The notes beneath the pieces were generated by a model that saw only the letters and a list, made by a program, of their open reading frames with translations, did no database searches and was not told the DNA's origin. From a bacterium (GTDB taxonomy: Bacteria > UBP6 > UBA1177), in assembly GCA_017645765.1 (NCBI GenBank), contig JAGCNV010000095.1, positions 1 to 44,544 on the forward strand: a stretch of DNA of 44,544 nucleotides, given 5' to 3'. The position numbers and the translations under genes were made by a program. Within the stretch, counting starts at the first letter, position 1; each line of letters starts with the position of its first letter. This document shows, piece after piece, positions 7,215 through 16,931 of the stretch.

Positions 7215-9341
7215 ATGGATACCGGACGAAAAATATATCTTGTTCTTGCGTTTATTATTTTAGTTCTTTTTTTTGTTGTCATAGGAAGATTCTATTATCT
7301 GCAGGTTGTGAAACATGCAGACCGTATGGATAAAATCGAAAATTCGGTCGAATTCTCAGTTGTCAGAGGTAAAAGGGGAACAATTTACGACAGAAACGGC
7401 AATCCCCTTGCAATGAGTGAAGTCAAAGTCAATATCGCAGTTGATCCTGCAGGTGTCATAAATAAGGAGTTCCTGGCCGATATAATTTCTGAAAATCTCG
7501 GAATGAACAAAAAAGAAACCATTGAAATCCTTAGAAAAAATAAAAAAAAGAACGGGCGTTCGAATCACTACGAAGTCTTGAAGCAGGATGTCGATTACGG
7601 TGAATACAAAGCTCTTAAAGATGCTGTAAACGAAGCCAGAAATAAAGAATCCAAGATATCGAAAAGCGCAGCTAAAGGATCTCCGGAAAAAAAACATGCC
7701 GACGAGCTTCTGAGCGATCTGAACAGAATAATTTATGAAAAAAGTTTCAAACGTGTTTACCCTCAGGGGAAACTGCTTGCCAATGTTCTCGGTTTCGTTC
7801 AGGCAAACAAAAATCCTACGGAAGAGGGTCCGGAAGGACTTGAGGGAATCGAACTCAGGTATGACTCGATGCTTGCCGGCGCAAAGGTTCAGGTAAAGCA
7901 GAACAAGCTTACAAAAAAAAGGATATACGAGGATGATATCGACATTGAAAGCGAAATAGGCGATTCAAAAAAAGGGAGCGATATTTATCTTACGATAGAT
8001 TCCGAGATCCAGTTCATAGCAGAGGAAGAACTTGCTAAAATGGTGGAAAAAGTCCATGCGAAATGGGGCGGCGTAGTTATTATGGAGCCTTATTCCGGAA
8101 AAATTCTCGCCATGGCGAACTATCCGACCTACGAGCCGGAGCGTTACCGCGAATATCCGATTGAAAACAAAAGAAATTTTGCTGTCAGCGATTTGTTTGA
8201 ACCGGGTTCCACATTTAAATCTTTTTCCATTCTGGCTGTACTTAACGAAAATCTGGCTAAACCCGGCGAACTTGTTTACGGTGAAAACGGAAGTTTTATT
8301 TTCGGCAAAAAGCTGGTCCGCGATTCCCACCCGAATCAGTGGATGACGATCCGCGACGTTGTGGTAAATTCCAGTAATATCGGTACTATAAAGTTTGCAG
8401 ACAGACTTACGAACGAGCAGCTTTACAACTATTTCACAATGTTTGGATTCGGTCAGAAAAGCGGGATAAACATTCCCGGAGAATCGAACAAACCGATAAG
8501 AGATTACAAAAAATGGTATCCTATTGATAAGGGCAACCTCTCTTTCGGGCAGGGTCTTTCAGTCAATATGGTTCAGCTGGCGAGAGCTTATTCGGCGATA
8601 TACAACGGCGGAGTTCTCTGGAAACCGGTTCTTGTCGATAAGATTGTCGGCAAAAATTCTGAAAAGGTTTTTATTCCTGAACCCAAGCGTATAAACTTCG
8701 AATATAAATCCGATAAAAAGATAATAGAAATGCTTGAAGGAGTTGTTTCGGACGAGCACGGGACAGCAAAAAGGGCGCGTCTCAAAGGTGTCGAAGTCGG
8801 CGGCAAAACAGGAACTTCCCAAATATACGACCCCGCTCTCAAAAAGTATTCGTGGAACAGAGTCGTCTGTTCGTTTGCCGGAGCTGTTCCGAATAACGAT
8901 CCGAAATTAGTCATGGTAGTCGTAATCGACGAACCGAAAGGGAAGGAATACGGCGGAACTGTCGCCGCTCCCGTTTTCAAAGAGATAGCGGAAAGGGTTC
9001 TTCCGAAATTCGATGTGTTTGTCTATAAAAGCGACAAGGATAAAGACAAAATTCCTGAATATATAACTACCGATATGACCGGCAGCGTTATCGATCTGGA
9101 CGATTCGGAAATTGCGTCGGAAATAGGTTCTGATTATGTCAAAATCCCCAATTTCAGAAATGTTGGCTCGAATGATGCGCTTGCTATAGCAAACGACAAA
9201 AATCTCGAAGTGGTTTTTATCGGAAATCCCATCAACAATAGAAAGATAGTCGGTCAGTCACCTAAAGCAGGTGAAGTCGTTCTTGCGGGAACGGTTGTAA
9301 GTCTCGATGTAGAAGAGGAAAAAAAGAATGAAAACGATTGA
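7215..9341 (+). CDS. ftsI: Septal peptidoglycan transpeptidase (class B PBP) with PASTA domain
   Basis: A 708-residue class B penicillin-binding protein with an N-terminal anchor (8-29), the RGKRGTIYDRNGNPLA dimerisation-domain motif at about 51-66, and catalytic motifs S332-TFK, S386-SN and K531-TG. A C-terminal PASTA-like domain covers about 640-705 (VKIPNFRNVG...VVGQSPKAGEVV). PASTA on FtsI is usual in Firmicutes-type and several other phyla but absent from E. coli FtsI. It crosslinks septal glycan strands in the periplasm together with FtsW. A lysine/serine-rich insert at about 105-160 is longer than usual. Its 3' end overlaps murE by 14 bases. Confidence 0.93.
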   Translation: MDTGRKIYLVLAFIILVLFFVVIGRFYYLQVVKHADRMDKIENSVEFSVVRGKRGTIYDRNGNPLAMSEVKVNIAVDPAGVINKEFLADIISENLGMNKKETIEILRKNKKKNGRSNHYEVLKQDVDYGEYKALKDAVNEARNKESKISKSAAKGSPEKKHADELLSDLNRIIYEKSFKRVYPQGKLLANVLGFVQANKNPTEEGPEGLEGIELRYDSMLAGAKVQVKQNKLTKKRIYEDDIDIESEIGDSKKGSDIYLTIDSEIQFIAEEELAKMVEKVHAKWGGVVIMEPYSGKILAMANYPTYEPERYREYPIENKRNFAVSDLFEPGSTFKSFSILAVLNENLAKPGELVYGENGSFIFGKKLVRDSHPNQWMTIRDVVVNSSNIGTIKFADRLTNEQLYNYFTMFGFGQKSGINIPGESNKPIRDYKKWYPIDKGNLSFGQGLSVNMVQLARAYSAIYNGGVLWKPVLVDKIVGKNSEKVFIPEPKRINFEYKSDKKIIEMLEGVVSDEHGTAKRARLKGVEVGGKTGTSQIYDPALKKYSWNRVVCSFAGAVPNNDPKLVMVVVIDEPKGKEYGGTVAAPVFKEIAERVLPKFDVFVYKSDKDKDKIPEYITTDMTGSVIDLDDSEIASEIGSDYVKIPNFRNVGSNDALAIANDKNLEVVFIGNPINNRKIVGQSPKAGEVVLAGTVVSLDVEEEKKNEND

Positions 9342-10776
9342 TTTTGTTGATTTTATTTCAAAATTCACTCTCGGATCGCCTGTAACTGATAAAGATAGGG
9401 AACTTGTGAAAATCACAGCTGATTCGCGCGAAGTTGCGCCGGGCAGCGTATTTTTCTGCGTCAAAGGGCTGAACAGCGACGGACACGATTTCATAGAAGC
9501 CGCTTTTGAAAAAGGGGCTGCGCTCGTTGTCGGCGAGAAGGAGTGGAACAGTAAAAATTATATCCGCGTAAACTCTGTGAAAGAGGTTCTGAAGGCGGTT
9601 CTTCCCGTTTTTTATGATGAGCCTGACAAAAAGATGAAAATGATAGGAGTTACAGGAACGAACGGAAAAACTTCGACAACTTTCATTCTGGAAAATATGC
9701 TTCAGGACGATATGAGCTGCGGAGTAATCGGGACTTTGAACTACAAATATGCAGGGAAGCTGATTCCTGCTCAGAATACGACTCCTCTCAACTGGAAGTG
9801 GTATTCCCTTCTTGATGATATGCAGAAATCTGGTGTCGAAGCTGTAATTTCAGAGGTGAGCAGCCACGCTCTTCAGGAAAACAGGATCGAAAAAACGATG
9901 TTCGACGCTGCGATTTTCACGAATCTGACACGCGATCATCTCGATTTTCACAAAACTTTCGAGAATTATTATCAGGCAAAAAAAAAATTATTCTCCGAGC
10001 ATCTTAAAAGCGGAGGAACAGCAGTCATAAATATTGACGACGAAGCGGGAAAAAGACTTTCAGAAGAACTTTCAGGTGTTCGTCAGATAAGAATTTCCGA
10101 AAAAGACAAGTCTGCTGAATTGTTTATGAAAATAGAAGAAATGTCCGATCACGGAAGCGAGGTCGTTTTTACTCTCGGCGGAGTTTCGAAAAAGGTGAAA
10201 ATTCCTCTTGTCGGAAATTTCAACATCTACAACACTGCCGGCGCTTTTGCCGCAGCAAGCCTTTTTATCGGTGTTGAAAAGGCGTTCGAAAGGATCGAAA
10301 ACAATGTTTCTGTTCCTGGGCGCCTTGAAAAAGTGGGAAAACATGCGGTCTATATCGATTATGCCCACACTCCTGACGCTATGGAAAATGTTTTGGTTAC
10401 TTTAAGAAATTTAGGTATTTACGAAAAAATAATCATCGTTTTCGGTGCCGGCGGCGACAGAGACAGCGGAAAACGTCCGATCATGGGAGAAACGGCTTGC
10501 AGATTTGCCGACAAAATCATTGTTACCGACGATAATCCGCGAACTGAAGACCCGAAGAAAATCATCGCCGATATTCTTGGCGGATGTCTGGAAAATGCAG
10601 ATGTCACCGTGATAAACGACAGGGCCGAAGCAATCAGAAAAGCTATTGAAATCAAAGGAAAAAATGATGTTGTTCTCATAGCCGGAAAAGGTGCCGAGAA
10701 CTATCAGATAACGAAAAGCGGAAAAAAGTTCTTTTCCGACAGGTACGAAGCTGAAAAATCATTAGGGGGGGAATAA
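9328..10776 (+). CDS. murE: UDP-MurNAc-L-Ala-D-Glu:meso-diaminopimelate ligase
   Basis: The 482-residue Mur ligase adds the third residue to the cytoplasmic peptidoglycan precursor. The ATP loop GVTGTNGKTSTT is at 107-118, and TTPLNW, SSHAL, the DHLDFH segment and the C-terminal domain VYIDYAHTPDAM follow. D402-NPR is the signature for meso-diaminopimelate (lysine ligases differ), so the wall is predicted to be of the meso-DAP type. The GAGGD and GKGAE motifs are intact. The start lies inside the last 14 bases of ftsI, indicating coupled translation. Confidence 0.96.
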   Translation: MKTIDFVDFISKFTLGSPVTDKDRELVKITADSREVAPGSVFFCVKGLNSDGHDFIEAAFEKGAALVVGEKEWNSKNYIRVNSVKEVLKAVLPVFYDEPDKKMKMIGVTGTNGKTSTTFILENMLQDDMSCGVIGTLNYKYAGKLIPAQNTTPLNWKWYSLLDDMQKSGVEAVISEVSSHALQENRIEKTMFDAAIFTNLTRDHLDFHKTFENYYQAKKKLFSEHLKSGGTAVINIDDEAGKRLSEELSGVRQIRISEKDKSAELFMKIEEMSDHGSEVVFTLGGVSKKVKIPLVGNFNIYNTAGAFAAASLFIGVEKAFERIENNVSVPGRLEKVGKHAVYIDYAHTPDAMENVLVTLRNLGIYEKIIIVFGAGGDRDSGKRPIMGETACRFADKIIVTDDNPRTEDPKKIIADILGGCLENADVTVINDRAEAIRKAIEIKGKNDVVLIAGKGAENYQITKSGKKFFSDRYEAEKSLGGE

Positions 10777-12063
10777 ATGTTCACGACTTTACTTCTTGAA
10801 AAGGCTCTTGAAAAAGCCGGATTAAAAAAAAAGCTTAAAAATTCACTGATCTCAAAATGCAGCATCGATTCTCGCGAATGCACTGAAAATTCGCTCTTTT
10901 TTGCCTTCAAAGGCGAGAAAACTGATGGTCACAACTATGTTCCCGATCTTCTTAAAAAAGGTGTTGTCTGTATAGGTTCTGAAGATATAAGTCAGGATGA
11001 AAATTATATCAAAGTTCAGGATGTACTTGATTTTATGAGTATTTTGGCACATGAAAGAAGAAAACTCTTCCGCGGCAAGGTGATAGCAGTTACCGGTTCG
11101 AGCGGAAAGACTTCGACGCGCCAGCTCATAGCTTCGATGGCTTCTGTTTCGGGAAAAATTGTCTGGGCAACGATTGGAAATCTCAACAATCATCTCGGTA
11201 TGCCGCTCGTTATTCTGAATATGCCGCTTCTGACAGAAGTTCTCGTTCTCGAAATGGGAATGAACCACAGCGGAGAAATCAAAAAACTTGTTGAAATCGC
11301 TGATCCCGACTTTGTGACGATAACCAATATCGGAAACGCCCACATTGGAAACTTTGCAAGCCACGCCGATCTTGCTGCGGCAAAACTCGAAATATTCAAT
11401 TTTTCCAAGGCAGTTGTTTCGGCAAATGTTTCCGATCCTTACATGAAAAAGTGGGTTGAAGAACATAAAAACTCAAGAATTATAAATACTTATTCTAATG
11501 AAGATGCGAAAAAAACTGCGGAAGATTTTGAAGAGCTGCCTGATTTTATGGCTGAAAACATAACATGTGCCGCAAATGTCGTTAAAGCGGCTCTCGGTTC
11601 TCTGCCTGACCTTAAAAAATCGGTCGAAAAATGTGTGCTTCCCGGAATGAGAGGAGAGGTTAAAGTGATCGGAAAGCGCACTTTTGTTGCCGACTGTTAC
11701 AATGCAAATCCGCAGTCGATGCAGAAATCGATAGAAAATTTTTACAAAAAATATGCTCTGAAAGAATCAAGAGAATGTTTCCTTATTCTCGGCAGTATGT
11801 TCGAACTTGGAAATTTTTCTGAAAAAATGCACAAAGAACTTGTAATCTCTTTAAAAGATTTTACACTATTAAAGGCTATTTTTTTGGTCGGTTGCGAATT
11901 CGATAAACTAAAGTCGGATTTTTTGAACTGCAAAAAGCTCGTTTTTTTGGGTGATATTGCGGATATCAAGGGCTTGCTGCCGGAAGAGGGAACATTTCTT
12001 GTCAAGGGTTCCAGAGGCAACAGACTTGAAAGACTTTTTGATTTTCCGGAGGTTTTGAAATGA
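10777..12063 (+). CDS. murF: UDP-MurNAc-tripeptide:D-Ala-D-Ala ligase
   Basis: The 428-residue ligase adds D-Ala-D-Ala to the UDP-MurNAc tripeptide. Motifs: SIDSRE near residue 30, ATP loop AVTGSSGKTSTR at 104-115, TIGNLNNHLGMPL, LEMGMNHSGEI, ITNIGNAHIGNF and DCYNANPQSM. It starts directly after the murE stop, preceded by a run of G that can serve as SD. In most dcw clusters mraY follows murF; here the next gene is murD, whose ATG overlaps the murF stop (ATGA), leaving no room for mraY. Confidence 0.95.
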   Translation: MFTTLLLEKALEKAGLKKKLKNSLISKCSIDSRECTENSLFFAFKGEKTDGHNYVPDLLKKGVVCIGSEDISQDENYIKVQDVLDFMSILAHERRKLFRGKVIAVTGSSGKTSTRQLIASMASVSGKIVWATIGNLNNHLGMPLVILNMPLLTEVLVLEMGMNHSGEIKKLVEIADPDFVTITNIGNAHIGNFASHADLAAAKLEIFNFSKAVVSANVSDPYMKKWVEEHKNSRIINTYSNEDAKKTAEDFEELPDFMAENITCAANVVKAALGSLPDLKKSVEKCVLPGMRGEVKVIGKRTFVADCYNANPQSMQKSIENFYKKYALKESRECFLILGSMFELGNFSEKMHKELVISLKDFTLLKAIFLVGCEFDKLKSDFLNCKKLVFLGDIADIKGLLPEEGTFLVKGSRGNRLERLFDFPEVLK

Positions 12064-13346
12064 AAGCATTGATAGTTGGTCTTGGGATTTCAGGTGTTTC
12101 TTCAGCAAAATTTCTGAAAAACTCCGGATATGAAATTTTTATTTACGACGACAATGCCGCACAGCTTGAAAAATATTCAGCCGAATATCTGAAATATGAC
12201 GAAACTCTTAAATATGATCTCGCAATAATCAGCCCCGGAGTTCCGGCAACTCATTCCGTTATTCAGAAGTTGAATGCTCAAGGAACTGAAATCATTGGAG
12301 AACTTGAACTTGCCGGAAGGTTCGTCAAAGACGAAAAAGTTATAGCTGTTACCGGCACAAACGGAAAATCGACGACAGTTTCACTCGTTCATACTTTTCT
12401 TAAAAATGCAGGATTCAGGTCGTTTTTGTGCGGAAATATCGGTGAGCCCGTCATCAACGGAATAGGGAAAGGATACGAATTTTTCGTTATCGAACTCAGC
12501 TCTTTCCAGCTTGAAACTCTGAAAAGCCTTAAAGTTGACGTGGCGATGGTTTTAAATGTCACTCCAGATCATCTTGACAGGTACAAAGACTTTGAAGATT
12601 ATAAAAACACAAAACTTAACTTGCTGAATTTGTTGAAGAAAGGCGGGGTTGCTGTTCTCGGGACAGGAATCGTTGCAGACGATTTTGCTCATCCTGATTT
12701 TGAGATCAGACTTTTTTCGGTTGAAGGCACAAAGGATATAAAGTGCGATGAAACGAATATTTATTTTGACGGAAAAACGCTCAAAGTAGATGATCTGAAG
12801 ATTAGCGGACATCATAATATCGAAAATATAATGGCTGCCGTTTTAGGCGTAAAAAACTGGGTCGGCGATACTGAAATTCTGAGAAAATCGCTTCTTGAAT
12901 TTAATCCGCTTGCTCACAGAACAGCTTTCGTTGATAAATTTCAAGGCGTTGAATTTATTGATGATTCCAAAGGAACAAACGTCGGAGCAGTCGAAAAATC
13001 GCTTGCCGGATTTGCTGACGGGAAAGTCGTTCTTATTCTCGGCGGAGTTGACAAAGGGGGAAGCTACGAGCCTGTAAGAGTTCTTGCTGACAGAAAATGC
13101 AAAGGAATAGTTCTTATCGGTGCGTCAAAAGAGATAATCCGTCCTTATTTCAACGGTTTTCCGAATGTCGAAAGCGCAGATTCTATGGCTGAAGCTGTCA
13201 AAAAGGCGTTTCTTCTTGCAAAAAATGACGGCGTAGTTCTCTTTTCACCTGCGTGTTCAAGTTTTGACTGGTACAAGAACTATAAAGAGCGCGGAGTTGA
13301 TTTCGTCAACAAAGTCAAGGACTTGAAATCTGAGATCGGAGCTTAG
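12060..13346 (+). CDS. murD: UDP-MurNAc-L-Ala:D-glutamate ligase
   Basis: The 428-residue ligase adds D-Glu to UDP-MurNAc-L-Ala. It has the Rossmann start MKALIVGLGISGVSSAKFL, the family motif SPGVP, the ATP loop AVTGTNGKSTT at 97-107, ELSSFQLE, NVTPDHLDR, HNIENIMAA, FIDDSKGTN and the C-terminal ILGGVDKGG and SPACSSFDWYKNYKERG. All catalytic motifs are present and length is normal. It overlaps murF by four bases and stops with TAG two bases before ftsW. Confidence 0.96.
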   Translation: MKALIVGLGISGVSSAKFLKNSGYEIFIYDDNAAQLEKYSAEYLKYDETLKYDLAIISPGVPATHSVIQKLNAQGTEIIGELELAGRFVKDEKVIAVTGTNGKSTTVSLVHTFLKNAGFRSFLCGNIGEPVINGIGKGYEFFVIELSSFQLETLKSLKVDVAMVLNVTPDHLDRYKDFEDYKNTKLNLLNLLKKGGVAVLGTGIVADDFAHPDFEIRLFSVEGTKDIKCDETNIYFDGKTLKVDDLKISGHHNIENIMAAVLGVKNWVGDTEILRKSLLEFNPLAHRTAFVDKFQGVEFIDDSKGTNVGAVEKSLAGFADGKVVLILGGVDKGGSYEPVRVLADRKCKGIVLIGASKEIIRPYFNGFPNVESADSMAEAVKKAFLLAKNDGVVLFSPACSSFDWYKNYKERGVDFVNKVKDLKSEIGA

Positions 13347-13348
13347 GC

Positions 13349-14440
13349 ATGGAAAAGGCGGTAAAGCTTTATTTTTCGATATTTTTCCTTCTCGTTGTTT
13401 TCGGGATGGTGATGGTTTTCAATGTTAAAATGTTCAATGTTCCGTCGGCTGAAGCGTCGCTTTTGCCGCAGATCCGCGGTTTTATAGTTAATTTCGCTTT
13501 TGCCGGAATTGCTTTCATTGCAGCTTATCTTGTAAATATTTCGTGGCTCAAAAATTCTTCAAAATACTTGGTTTTGTTCATTATTATACTTCTTATAGCC
13601 ACTTTGATCATCGGAACTACGAGAAACGGTGCGAAACGCTGGATAGATCTTCATTTTATGATGCTTCAGCCTTCCGAATTCGCTAAGATCGTTACTGTAA
13701 TCTACATCAGTGAAGTCATGACGAAAAAAGGTGAGAGGGTCCAGCTTTTGAAGGATGTCCTCAGCATCGGTGTCGTTGTTGTCTCGATAGTCGGATTGAT
13801 TGCTATAGAAGACCTAGGAACCGCGACAATCATCTGCGGAACGGCAATGCTTATGCTCCTTTTGGGCGGTATGAGAAAGAAATATCTCCTTTATCTTGCT
13901 CCTTTGGCGGTTGCGGCGTTCTGCGTCATGGTATTTATGCCTGGCAAAGGTTACAGGATAGCCAGACTTCAGTCTTTTATGGATCCATGCAGTGACGAAT
14001 ACAGATTCGATACGGGATTGCAGCAGTGCAGGGCTCAGGTCGCCCTCAGTACCGGCGGAGTAACAGGCGTAGGTTTCGGGAATTCCACGGTAAAAGTAAA
14101 GGATCTTCCCGAATCCCAGACCGATTTCATTTTTCCGATAATAGGAGAGGAATTCGGTTTTGTCGGTGCGGTTGCTGTGATCATGCTTTTCATGGCTTTG
14201 TTCGGGATAGGAACATATTTTATTCTGCACTTGCACGAGACATTCAATTTTTACATGGTTTCAGGTTTTGTGCTGATGCTTGCAATTCAGGTTATAATAA
14301 ATCTTCTTGTCGTCTCCTCGCTTTCGCCGAATAAAGGTGTTCCGCTGCCTTTTATAAGTTACGGCGGGAGCGCGTTGGCAAGTTATTCTTTTATGGTCGG
14401 TCTTATTCTTAATGCGGTAACGAGTGAGAGCCGGCGCTGA
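13349..14440 (+). CDS. ftsW: Septal glycan polymerase FtsW (SEDS family)
   Basis: A 363-residue integral membrane protein with about ten hydrophobic segments. SEDS motifs: GAKRWIDL...QPSEFAKI in the first half, GGVTGVGFGNS, LPESQTDFIFPIIGEEFGFVGA and the late PNKGVPLPFISYGGSA. It polymerises lipid II into glycan strands with FtsI. The large periplasmic loop carries two cysteines (DPCSDEYRFDTGLQQCRAQ), unusual for the family and possibly a disulfide. FtsW and not RodA is chosen because of the dcw context. Confidence 0.93.
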   Translation: MEKAVKLYFSIFFLLVVFGMVMVFNVKMFNVPSAEASLLPQIRGFIVNFAFAGIAFIAAYLVNISWLKNSSKYLVLFIIILLIATLIIGTTRNGAKRWIDLHFMMLQPSEFAKIVTVIYISEVMTKKGERVQLLKDVLSIGVVVVSIVGLIAIEDLGTATIICGTAMLMLLLGGMRKKYLLYLAPLAVAAFCVMVFMPGKGYRIARLQSFMDPCSDEYRFDTGLQQCRAQVALSTGGVTGVGFGNSTVKVKDLPESQTDFIFPIIGEEFGFVGAVAVIMLFMALFGIGTYFILHLHETFNFYMVSGFVLMLAIQVIINLLVVSSLSPNKGVPLPFISYGGSALASYSFMVGLILNAVTSESRR

Positions 14441-14454
14441 TTTCGGAGGTGAAG

Positions 14455-15573
14455 ATGGATAGTTCGATTGAAACCAGATATATGCTGCTTGTGACAGGTA
14501 TAAATACGAGGGAACAGCAGAAAGCTGCTCTTTCACTGGCGACTGCGCTGAGACTGCGCGGCATAATGAGTGTATTTGCTCTCACGCAAGGATCTATTTT
14601 CGCCAAGATTTTCAGTGAAAAAGGTTACGAAGTCGTTAATACTTCCAATTTTCCGCAGTCGAGGAATTTGTTTTCAAAAATTGCCAGAGCTTTGAAAATG
14701 CAGTCCTGTGTACAGGAAGCAACTCAGATTCTGAAAGTTAAGGGTATAAATGCGGTTTTGAGTTTCGGTGGATTCTCGGCTTATCCTCTTCTCGAGGCTG
14801 CTTCGAAGATAAACGGAATAAAAATTATGCTGTTTGAAGGAAATCTTGAAATTTCAAAATGCGGCGAAGACTTTATGAAAAAGGCTGACCGCATATATTT
14901 CCCGTTTGAAGCGATGCAGGAAAATATAGACTACGAATTCTACAAAAAGTCTTTTGTCGCAGGAATTCCGGTTGACAGGGAAATCCTTAAGGCGGAACCG
15001 GCTGATATCCAGACTAAAAAACGGAAACTTGTCATTCTTACATGCAAAAAAGAGACTAAAGAAATAAATTCCACTATTCGTGAACTGATAGATAAATATC
15101 CTGAAATTGCAAAGGATTTCTACATTATCCATGAAACTGGAGATCGTGAGATCGCAGCGATTAACAAATATTATGAAACACACAAGATTGACAGCACATG
15201 CGATATGTTTTTCGAAAACCGCGGTTCTTACTGTAAACTTGCAGATATTGTGATTGCCCGTCCTAACAGTGATATAATTGCGGAGCTTATCGCTCTCAAA
15301 AAACCTGCTGTATATCTTCCGCTTCCAAAAAATAAGGATTATTTCCAGAAGCAGAATGCCGTTTTTATGGCGAAAAAGAGCATGGGGTACATCGTTGAAG
15401 ACGCAAAAAGCGTAAATTCGGCGGTCAGAATGAGAAAACTTTACTCTTTCCTTAATTCTTACCTTAAGAACGAGGACAATATGAAACGAAATATGGCAGA
15501 GCTCGATTTTGAAAACTCTGCGAACAGGCTGGCTGACGATATAGAAAAGATTTTGAAGAGCGGAAAAAAATAA
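14455..15573 (+). CDS. murG: Divergent MurG-like UDP-GlcNAc transferase
   Basis: The 372-residue protein sits where murG normally is (between ftsW and murC) and has GT-B traits of MurG: GGFSAYPLLEAA (MurG GGY/GFGGY region), a FEGN in place of HEQN, KADRIYFPF, and the C-terminal donor-site motifs ARPNSDIIAEL (usually RAGA..AE) and P-x(6)-YFQKQNA (usually HQ..NA). The N-terminal glycine-rich loop GGTGGHxxP is missing; LLVTGINTREQQKAAL takes its place. It is therefore a very divergent MurG or a relative. The ATG at 14455 follows GGAGG at five bases. The stop overlaps murC. Family is probable; activity is unproven. Confidence 0.72.
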   Translation: MDSSIETRYMLLVTGINTREQQKAALSLATALRLRGIMSVFALTQGSIFAKIFSEKGYEVVNTSNFPQSRNLFSKIARALKMQSCVQEATQILKVKGINAVLSFGGFSAYPLLEAASKINGIKIMLFEGNLEISKCGEDFMKKADRIYFPFEAMQENIDYEFYKKSFVAGIPVDREILKAEPADIQTKKRKLVILTCKKETKEINSTIRELIDKYPEIAKDFYIIHETGDREIAAINKYYETHKIDSTCDMFFENRGSYCKLADIVIARPNSDIIAELIALKKPAVYLPLPKNKDYFQKQNAVFMAKKSMGYIVEDAKSVNSAVRMRKLYSFLNSYLKNEDNMKRNMAELDFENSANRLADDIEKILKSGKK

Positions 15574-16931
15574 TGCATATTCATTTTATGGGCATAGGCG
15601 GAAGTGGCGTCAGCGGACTTGCAACTGCTGCAAAGTCGCTTGGCTACAAGGTTAGCGGCTGCGACCTGAAGGAAAGTTCGTTCCTCAGAATGGTCAAAGA
15701 CCATGGAATAGAATGTATGCAGGGGCACGATCCGGCTCATCTTGATGGCGTTGATGTTCTCGTCCGCTCGAGTGCAGTTTCGCTTGAAAATCCGGAAGTC
15801 TCGGAGGCTTTGAAAAAAGGGATAAAAGTCGTTACTCGCGGCGAATTCCTGGCGATTCTTCTTGAAAAAAAGCATAAAATCGGCATAGGAGGAAGTCACG
15901 GCAAAACTTCGACGACCTGGATGATCTATGCGCTTCTTCGTGCTGCCGGTGTCGAAGCCTCTGTTTATGCAGGCGGAAAAAGCAACGGTCAGACGAGTGT
16001 TTCTGCCGGCGAACCTTACGTCGTAGAGCTTGATGAAAGCGACGGCTCTATCTTCAAAATGCGCCCTGATTCGCTCGTTATCACTAATCTTGAGTTCGAA
16101 CATGCTGATTTTTACAAGACTCCGGCAAATATGCTGAAATCGTTCGAGCACTATCTTCTTTCGGAAAGACCTGAAAATCTGATAATCGGACGCGGATATG
16201 ACCTGAGCAACAAGCTTTTTGAGATGTTTTCACCTCTTTCTTTTCCGACTCACGATGAAATCAGAAAGGGAACAGGGTTTAAAAACAGCGAAAATAGCAT
16301 TTTTTATATGAAAAACGGTTCGCTTTTCTTCCTTTCCGGCAATACCGAAATTTATGTCGGAGATGTTGCGGAACCGACTCATATCCTGCAGAACCGCTCT
16401 GCCGCGCTTCTTGCAGTTTCGGAATATTTGGGAAAAACCGGGAGAACACTGCCTGTTTTAGACCGGGAATTTTGGAAATCGGTTCCAAAAGTCGATAGAA
16501 GATTCCAAAATGTAGGAACTTATCACGGAATGACACTCATTGACGACTACGCCCATCATCCGAGTGAAGTCCACGCTCTCATCGAGCAGGCAGAGCATGA
16601 GTTCAAGAGGTTCTGTCTCGTTTTTCAGCCGCACAGAATTTCAAGATTCACTGCTTTTTACGACAAATTTAAAGAAGTTCTCAAAGATGTCGGGTGTTTG
16701 ATAATTCTTCCTGTCTATTCGGCGGGGGAAAAGTTCGAAGGCAGGGCATCAAAAGAGCTCTACGAAGAACTTAAAAACGGTGACAATTTTGTATTTTATG
16801 CTGAAAATATAGATAAAGCTGCCGGAATTATTAAAGAAAATGAAAAAAGGTTTGATGCTTCGGCGATAGTTTCGGCAGGTGCGGGTGATGTAAACACGAT
16901 TTTCGCAAAACTTATGAACGGGGAAAAGTAG
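15573..16931 (+). CDS. murC: UDP-MurNAc:L-alanine ligase
   Basis: The 452-residue ligase attaches L-Ala to UDP-MurNAc. Motifs: MHIHFMGIGGSGVSGLA at the start, SSAVS, the ATP loop GGSHGKTSTT at 106-115 (usually GTHGKTTT, with Thr replaced by Ser), ELDESDGSIF, ITNLEFEHADFY and DDYAHHPSEV. The C-terminal domain has FQPHRISRF. It overlaps the murG-like gene by one base (TAATG). It ends in TAG directly followed by TGA, and the TAG overlaps the GTG start of murB. Confidence 0.95.
   Translation: MHIHFMGIGGSGVSGLATAAKSLGYKVSGCDLKESSFLRMVKDHGIECMQGHDPAHLDGVDVLVRSSAVSLENPEVSEALKKGIKVVTRGEFLAILLEKKHKIGIGGSHGKTSTTWMIYALLRAAGVEASVYAGGKSNGQTSVSAGEPYVVELDESDGSIFKMRPDSLVITNLEFEHADFYKTPANMLKSFEHYLLSERPENLIIGRGYDLSNKLFEMFSPLSFPTHDEIRKGTGFKNSENSIFYMKNGSLFFLSGNTEIYVGDVAEPTHILQNRSAALLAVSEYLGKTGRTLPVLDREFWKSVPKVDRRFQNVGTYHGMTLIDDYAHHPSEVHALIEQAEHEFKRFCLVFQPHRISRFTAFYDKFKEVLKDVGCLIILPVYSAGEKFEGRASKELYEELKNGDNFVFYAENIDKAAGIIKENEKRFDASAIVSAGAGDVNTIFAKLMNGEK

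Noticed and set aside
10777-13346. mraY hidden in or between murF and murD
   Set aside because: The two genes overlap and both are full length; no polytopic membrane protein is encoded on either strand there.
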